Below the pieces are notes generated by a model, which saw nothing but the letters and a program-made list of their open reading frames with translations, did no database searches and was not told the origin of the DNA. Positions 6,116-10,193 of a stretch of DNA of 10,193 nucleotides are shown one piece after another. Position 1 is the stretch's first letter. Each line of letters opens with the position of its first letter. Source of the stretch: CALHVX01 sp038757945 (lineage in GTDB: Bacteria > Pseudomonadota > Gammaproteobacteria > Pseudomonadales > Azotimanducaceae); NCBI GenBank assembly GCA_038757945.1, contig JBCDGJ010000181.1:1-10193 (forward strand), read 5' to 3'. Position numbers and translations under genes: made by a program.

Positions 6116-7030
6116 TCAGGTCATTGCCACAAAGCCAGCAAGTTCTGCTCGGATGAACTGCCGGAGCGCCTCGACAGGTGCCGCGAAGCCGCGGCGCTTA
6201 GGCATGACCAGGGTGAGGCTGGCGCGCCCGGCATGCCAGTCTGGCAACACCTTGACCAGCTGACCCGCTGCCAACTCATTGCGGCAGGTGTAGGCAGGCA
6301 GCGCTACGACGCCCAGACCTTCCTTTGCAGCCTGCTTCAGAGTGGCCATATCTTCACTCTTGAGCCTCGGCGAAATCTGCAGTTCTGCCGTGGTTCCAGA
6401 TTTGTGTTCCAGCTTCCAATGGCCGGAGGGTGCTTGCCATCCGAGGGCAAGCGTCTGATGGTCTTCGAGATCCGTCGGAGTTGCGAGCGGTGACTCCTCG
6501 TGGAGGTAGTTCGGGGAGGCAAACAGATTCCACTCAACCACAGCCAGCCGTTGCTGGATCAGATTTGAATCCGGCAAAGGGCCCGTGTGTCCGCGGATGG
6601 ACAGGTCGACACCGGTGGCGACGAAATTAACGGTCTGGTTGGTTACCTGTTGCAGGACCGTCACCTGTGGATTGTCCTTGAGAAATCGAGTCACCAGTTC
6701 CTTTAAGGCGAACTGGGCGATGCCTACCGAGCAGCTCAACGTGACGTTTCCGGAAAGCACGTTCTTCCTCCGCTGCAAGGCGGCTTCAGCCAGTTCGACC
6801 TGGTCGATGGCCGCGCGTGCGTGATGATAGAAGACTGCGCCGAGTTCGGTGATTCTGGACTGGCGCGTTGTCCGTTGGATGAGGATTGCGTCCACGCGTT
6901 CCTCCAGCTGTGCGATGTGCCGGCTGAGTCGTGACTTCGGGATTCCCAGCGTTTCGGCCGCACGCGTGAACCCGCCCTTTTCGACGACGTGCACAAAGTA
7001 GAAGTAATCGTTCAGGTCAATCGTCGTCAT
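6116..7030 (-). CDS. LysR-family transcriptional regulator
   Basis: The 304-residue protein has the standard LysR layout. An N-terminal winged helix-turn-helix spans about 3-64, with FTRAAETLGIPKSRLSRHIA at 21-40 as the DNA-reading part, followed by a linker helix (65-88). A two-lobed effector domain runs from about 93 to 298, beginning GNVTLSCSVG. LysR proteins bind as tetramers and act on a divergent gene in response to a small effector. The ATG at 7030 is preferred; a GTG at 7042 in frame would add four residues but has no ribosome site, and the one before the ATG (GGGT) is also weak. The divergent neighbour is a pirin-family gene, an arrangement frequent in proteobacteria, so pirin control is the natural inference. 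The effector is unknown. The gene ends 136 bp from the convergent SRPBCC gene. Confidence 0.92.
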   Translation of the reverse strand: MTTIDLNDYFYFVHVVEKGGFTRAAETLGIPKSRLSRHIAQLEERVDAILIQRTTRQSRITELGAVFYHHARAAIDQVELAEAALQRRKNVLSGNVTLSCSVGIAQFALKELVTRFLKDNPQVTVLQQVTNQTVNFVATGVDLSIRGHTGPLPDSNLIQQRLAVVEWNLFASPNYLHEESPLATPTDLEDHQTLALGWQAPSGHWKLEHKSGTTAELQISPRLKSEDMATLKQAAKEGLGVVALPAYTCRNELAAGQLVKVLPDWHAGRASLTLVMPKRRGFAAPVEALRQFIRAELAGFVAMT

Positions 7031-7047
7031 TGAGCTACCCACAAATT

Positions 7048-7071
7048 GTTCTGAAAATGGAACTATAATTC
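7048..7071. promoter_or_regulatory. overlapping divergent -10 boxes with a dyad, LysR/pirin control region
   Basis: TATAAT (7064-7069) is a perfect rightward -10 box for the pirin gene, about 70 bp before its ATG. On the other strand TATAGT (7067-7062) overlaps it and could serve the LysR gene, with about 25 nt of leader. Neither has a recognisable -35, which fits a promoter needing an activator. GTTC, 8 nt, GAAC (7048-7063) is a dyad just upstream of the rightward box, of a size compatible with the T-N11-A type of LysR site; GAA and TTC flank the box itself (7060-7071). The boxes and dyad are seen; their use is inferred. Confidence 0.5.
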
Positions 7072-7142
7072 AAAATATTGGCACTTCTCGAGCCTATTGT
7101 CCTGCCCGTATTCTCTCTTCGAACCGAATCGAGGACTAAAGG

Positions 7143-8138
7143 ATGAACGCAATCAACCCGGCAGCTGACTACTCACAGGGCTCTGCAGCCCAAGCCACGG
7201 CTCTTGTATCCGCCCCCCAAAACGGAGCTGAGCTCACGGTCGGAAACGGATTCGAAGCGCGCAGCTTTCGTGCCCGAGACGTCGGAGCGGTGATGGACCC
7301 ACTGGTCATGGTCGATCACTACGTCATGACGGAACCTACCTTTGGCGCCCACCCGCACGCCGGGATGTCCGCTGTAACGCTGCTGTTTGAAGACAGCGAG
7401 GGACGCTTTCACAACCGTGACTCCCTGGGCAATGATTTCGATCTGCATCCCGGCGACCTGTACTGGCTCAGCGCCGGCAGCGGCGCGGTTCATGATGAGG
7501 CCCCCCGAGAGGGTGCTCGCACCCACGGATTGCAGGTGTTCGTCAACGTGCCGCAGGTTCGCCGGTTCGAAGCCCCCGCGTCCCTTCTCGTGCGAGCCAA
7601 AGACATGCCGGTGCTTAGCGCCGCGGGCTATCGTGTGCGGGTCGCCCTGGGCGAGTCCCATGGTGTCAGGGGCGCCGTTTCCCCAGCGCTTCCGATGACG
7701 ATTTTGGACGGCACCCTCCAGGAGGGCGGTCGCTTTTCTCATCGGTCGAAGGCCAAGCGAGGCATCTGGATCCACGCGATCGAAGGAAGTTTGGATATCG
7801 TTGTCGGTGCGGAGGCTCGGTCCCTGGCGTCCGGTCAAGCGCTTGCAATCAACGCTGGCGATGCCGCGGACGTTCGTCTCGACAATCCCTCGCGTGAGCC
7901 GGTGCAGTTCGCATTGTTCGACGGTGGTCTCATCGGTGAGACCTATATTCAAGACGGGCCGTTTGTCATGGGAACTGCAGAAGAGATCGCCGATATCAAG
8001 GCTGCATACAAAGCCGGTCGATTGGGTGGAGATGCGTTTTTGCTTGGACCCAGATCAGCAAACACGCTGGGGCCAGCGGTTTCCATCCAAGCTGACTCTA
8101 TCCAATCTGGTGCTATCCAAGCTGAGATCGACCCTTGA
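7143..8138 (+). CDS. pirin-family bicupin protein with a short repeat tail
   Basis: The 331-residue protein is a pirin: two cupin barrels, with an Fe/metal site in the N-terminal one. All four ligands expected from characterised pirins are visible: His70 and His72 in GAHPHAG, and His117 and Glu119 in SGSGAVHDEAP. The surrounding HNRDSLGN (90-97), HPGDLYWLSAG (102-112) and QVFVNVP (131-137) are family hallmarks. The C-terminal cupin spans about 185-262, and DGPFVMGTAEEIADIKAAYKAGR (271-293) is the usual closing segment. Bacterial pirins include quercetin dioxygenases and protein-binding regulators of metabolism; which applies here is unknown. ATG 7143 is backed by GAGG (7131-7134) at 8 nt. The last 15-18 residues form a repeat extension (IQADS-IQSGA-IQAEI) beyond the normal domain. 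The gene is divergent from a LysR gene. Confidence 0.93.
   Translation: MNAINPAADYSQGSAAQATALVSAPQNGAELTVGNGFEARSFRARDVGAVMDPLVMVDHYVMTEPTFGAHPHAGMSAVTLLFEDSEGRFHNRDSLGNDFDLHPGDLYWLSAGSGAVHDEAPREGARTHGLQVFVNVPQVRRFEAPASLLVRAKDMPVLSAAGYRVRVALGESHGVRGAVSPALPMTILDGTLQEGGRFSHRSKAKRGIWIHAIEGSLDIVVGAEARSLASGQALAINAGDAADVRLDNPSREPVQFALFDGGLIGETYIQDGPFVMGTAEEIADIKAAYKAGRLGGDAFLLGPRSANTLGPAVSIQADSIQSGAIQAEIDP
8085..8129 (+). repeat. three tandem copies of a 15-bp repeat at the 3' end of the pirin gene
   Basis: ATCCAA recurs at 8085, 8100 and 8115, exactly 15 bp apart, and copies one and three share ATCCAAGCTGA. The units encode the pentapeptides IQADS, IQSGA and IQAEI, just before the stop at 8136-8138. 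Because the period is a multiple of three, copy number could change without breaking the frame. Confidence 0.85.
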
Positions 8139-8510
8139 TTTCTTCCCTGATCTCGGGTCGAACAGGCTGTCTTGTGCTGCGTGGCAAGGCGCCGACGCGC
8201 GGTCTCACCCAGCAAGAACGAGTGCCCTCCGAACCTCAAAGCTGATCTGAACCGATTGCTCTCGTCGATCAGTGGATACAGGCTGCGAATTGTGAATTAA
8301 GCGTAGGTGATGACGGGTGGCGGGACATCGTGCCCTTCGCGGCCCGGGTAGGGCGTTCCCAAGGCAGTGCCGGTAGGTTAGCCTCCGGCGACTGCATGGC
8401 GTCGTCGATGCTGGTGACCAATACAGCTGAGCGTTCGAGCGCTGTCCGGTGATTCCCTGCAACCCGCAACAGTTCGACCTTCAAGCCCCCAAGCCCGCGG
8501 AGAAAAACGT
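8139..8510. other. 372-bp non-coding stretch between the pirin and sulfatase genes
   Basis: No convincing gene is present. TCGACCC (8128-8134) can pair with GGGTCGA (8155-8161) across the pirin stop, but the 20-nt loop and lack of T run make it a poor terminator. The region contains a structured element at 8322-8395 and an AT-rich spot with a GAATT repeat (8287-8297). GGAG (8499-8502) is the ribosome site of the sulfatase, 8 nt before its GTG. I found no clear sigma70 promoter for the sulfatase. Confidence 0.5.
8322..8395. other. two adjacent stem-loops, strongly structured intergenic element
   Basis: The second hairpin is the stronger. GCAGTGCCGG, a bulged T and AGG (8364-8377) pair with CCT, CCGGC, a bulged G and ACTGC (8382-8395) around a TTAG loop, giving 13 base pairs with two single-base bulges. 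The first is looser: GGGA (8322-8325) with TCCC (8357-8360) and GCCCT (8332-8336) with AGGGC (8350-8354). No T run follows. It could be a small RNA, a leader element of the sulfatase message, a dispersed repeat or a terminator-like structure for the pirin transcript. The pairing is seen; function is open. Confidence 0.55.
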
Positions 8511-10034
8511 GTGACTGCCACGAGGCTACTACTGTTGTGCATCCTGCTTGCGGCAAGCGGATGTTCAACCACACGGCCTGCCCCGAACGTAGTGCTCATC
8601 CTGGCTGACGACATGGGCTATGGGGATTTGGCGGTTCAAAATCCGGAATCGCAGATTCCGACACCTAGCCTCGATGCGCTCGCGGCTGAAGGCGTCAGGT
8701 TTACGGATGCCCATTCACCGTCCGCCGTTTGCTCGCCAACACGCTACGGGATTCTGACGGGTCGCTATAGCTGGCGCACGCGGCTCCAGCGTGGCGTGCT
8801 TTTCGAATGGGAGCGGCCACTAATCGAGCCAGAGCGCCTCACGCTCCCGAAAGCGCTCAAAGAACGCGGTTACCACACCGCTCTGATCGGGAAATGGCAT
8901 ATTGGGTGGGAGTGGCCGGGGATAGATGGATACCAACCGAAGAGAGGCGACACGGGCGATCGGATCGACTTTGACCAGCCGCTCTCAGGCGGTCCCCTCG
9001 GCACCGGCTTTGACTCCTACTTCGGGGATGATGTGCCGAACTACCCGCCGTACACCTTTATTGAGAATGATCGGGTTCTTGAGACTCCAACACTGCAGAA
9101 ACCGGCATCGATGTTCGGCGCGCCGGGCGTTATGGCGCCCAACTGGAAGCTTGACGCGGTCATGCCAGCGATCCGCGATCGATCAATTGCTTACATCGAG
9201 TCTCGCGGGAGCAGGCCAAAACAGCCGTTCTTTCTTTTCGTGTCGCTTACGGCCCAACATACGCCAATCGCACCGGCAGCTGAGTTTCAGGGACACAGCA
9301 ACGCAGGAGCTTACGGCGACTACGTCTTCCAACTGGACCAAATGGTGGGCGCGTTGATCGACACCCTGAAGGCGACTGGGCTCGACGATAATACGTTAGT
9401 GATGTTCACCAGCGACAATGGGTCGCCTGCGCGCGACGGCGAAGCGATGAGCGGGGGCCTGAATTCTGTTCGGGCCCTTGGCCACAACCCCTCGCGCCCC
9501 TGGCGAGGAATCAAGGGGGATGCATGGGAAGGCGGGCATCGCGTTCCCTTCCTCGCGAGGTGGCCTGGGCAGATCGCCGGTGATCGGGTTAGTGATCGCA
9601 CCATCAGCCTCGTTGACTCGTTCGCAACGCTGGCGGAAATCACAGGTACGGCCCTGGCAGAAGACGCCGCCGAAGACAGCGCCAGTTTTGCTTCAGCCCT
9701 TACTGAGGATGGATCGGCTGACCAGAATTCTCGCGAAGCGATCGTCCTGCACTCCGACGAGGGTTACTTCGTCGTCAGGCAGGAAAACTGGAAACTCATA
9801 CTGGGATGTGGGAGCGGTGGGTTTTCTCGCAGCGAACCTTGCCAGGAAGACTCCTGGCAGCTCTATGACCTCGCCGCAGATCCAGGCGAGACGAGTAACG
9901 TTTTAGAAGACCATCCTGCGATCGCCGCAAAAATGGCAACCACTCTTGAGCACTACCAGGCGGACGGAAGAAGCGTCTATCGGGGATCGAAGCCGAGCCG
10001 CTTGACCAAGGTTGCCACGCTGTCCGATCGATAG
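8511..10034 (+). CDS. lipoprotein S1-family sulfatase (formylglycine type)
   Basis: The 507-residue enzyme belongs to the alkaline-phosphatase-like S1 sulfatases, which hydrolyse sulfate esters. PNVVLILADDMGYGDL (25-40) supplies the calcium-binding Asp33/Asp34. CSPTRYGILTGR (74-85) is the signature in which Cys74 becomes formylglycine (CxPxR complete). GKWH (127-130) supplies Lys128/His130, AQH (248-250) a further active-site His, and SDNG (301-304) the remaining metal ligands Asp302/Asn303. RGIKGDAWEGGHRVPFLARWPG (332-353) is another family block, and LYDLAADPGE (451-460) marks the C-terminal subdomain. The N-terminus (MTATRLLLLCILLAASGC) is a lipoprotein signal with lipidation expected at Cys18, although Ala instead of Leu at -3 is unusual. 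This places the enzyme on a membrane facing the periplasm or surface. The GTG start has GGAG at 8 nt. No maturase gene is nearby, so it must be encoded elsewhere. The substrate (sulfated sugar or small molecule) cannot be named. Confidence 0.94.
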   Translation: MTATRLLLLCILLAASGCSTTRPAPNVVLILADDMGYGDLAVQNPESQIPTPSLDALAAEGVRFTDAHSPSAVCSPTRYGILTGRYSWRTRLQRGVLFEWERPLIEPERLTLPKALKERGYHTALIGKWHIGWEWPGIDGYQPKRGDTGDRIDFDQPLSGGPLGTGFDSYFGDDVPNYPPYTFIENDRVLETPTLQKPASMFGAPGVMAPNWKLDAVMPAIRDRSIAYIESRGSRPKQPFFLFVSLTAQHTPIAPAAEFQGHSNAGAYGDYVFQLDQMVGALIDTLKATGLDDNTLVMFTSDNGSPARDGEAMSGGLNSVRALGHNPSRPWRGIKGDAWEGGHRVPFLARWPGQIAGDRVSDRTISLVDSFATLAEITGTALAEDAAEDSASFASALTEDGSADQNSREAIVLHSDEGYFVVRQENWKLILGCGSGGFSRSEPCQEDSWQLYDLAADPGETSNVLEDHPAIAAKMATTLEHYQADGRSVYRGSKPSRLTKVATLSDR

Positions 10035-10193
10035 TGGATGCGACGTCATGAAGAGTCGCGCGATCTGCTGTCCAACGCCCATCAGTGGCAGGCAGCGGGT
10101 CTTCGGGAATGTGTTGGTCCTGCTCACCCCAGTTTCTTTGCTGGTAGTTAATTCCAGTCGACGGGCTGTATCGGTCGCCCCCCCGCGTTGAGC

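Noticed and set aside
7173..7952. 259-codon open frame antisense to the pirin gene
   Set aside because: It is in the same codon-aligned antisense register and is explained by codon bias; no domain is recognisable.
8128..8161. TCGACCC/GGGTCGA inverted repeat across the pirin stop codon as an intrinsic terminator
   Set aside because: The 20-nt loop, 7-bp stem and absence of a following T run make this a weak case; noted only within the gap description.
8269..8574. 101-residue leftward frame overlapping the sulfatase start
   Set aside because: It overlaps the sulfatase signal peptide and ribosome site and has no recognisable domain; the sulfatase reading is firm.
10048..10191. 47-codon rightward frame after the sulfatase
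   Set aside because: A weak purine stretch precedes the ATG, the product has no recognisable pattern beyond a short hydrophobic patch, and chance frames of this length are common.
1..10193. CRISPR array, tRNA, insertion sequence, integrase or defence system
   Set aside because: No regularly spaced repeats with unique spacers, cloverleaf-like sequence, transposase or integrase motif, or nuclease/methylase motif was seen. The single P-loop protein alone is not enough to propose a defence system.

Overview
The window looks like an ordinary chromosomal stretch of a moderately GC-rich, Gram-negative, aerobic bacterium, probably a proteobacterium and perhaps a gammaproteobacterium. This rests on a Sec-exported enzyme, a lipoprotein, single-domain MarR and LysR regulators, an oxygen-dependent flavoprotein and GC-biased codons. 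There is no rRNA, tRNA or other taxonomic marker, so the assignment is tentative. No insertion sequence, integrase, phage gene, CRISPR array or tRNA was seen.

Left part (1-1991): the C-terminal part of a class C beta-lactamase-family serine hydrolase runs rightward off the left edge and converges on a leftward, signal-peptide-bearing zinc hydrolase of the AstE/AspA (M14) type. A perfect 10-bp hairpin sits at their junction. Behind the hydrolase gene lies about 310 bp without a convincing gene, but with several short inverted repeats.

Regulated pair (1992-3014): a small four-helix membrane protein and a MarR-family regulator are divergently transcribed. They share a gap holding two near-identical 17-bp palindromes in inverted orientation. 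This looks like a self-contained unit in which the MarR protein represses itself and the membrane protein.

Metabolic cluster (3242-5979): a complete Baeyer-Villiger monooxygenase is followed, all rightward with short gaps, by a P-loop ATPase/kinase-like protein and an AHSA1-type SRPBCC ligand-binding protein. Co-transcription is possible but not proven. Together they would fit oxidation of a ketone or cyclic ketone, but the substrate cannot be read from sequence.

LysR-pirin pair (6116-8138): a LysR regulator and a pirin-family cupin are divergent from a 112-bp gap. It contains a perfect rightward -10 box that overlaps a leftward -10-like box. The pirin gene ends in a 15-bp tandem repeat.

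Right part (8139-10193): a roughly 370-bp non-coding stretch with a strong bulged hairpin precedes a lipoprotein-type S1 sulfatase with an intact CxPxR maturation motif. The last 159 bp hold nothing convincing.

I do not see a clearly new multi-gene system. The most checkable unusual features are the double operator of the MarR/membrane-protein unit, the structured intergenic element upstream of the sulfatase, and the repeat-extended tail of the pirin.
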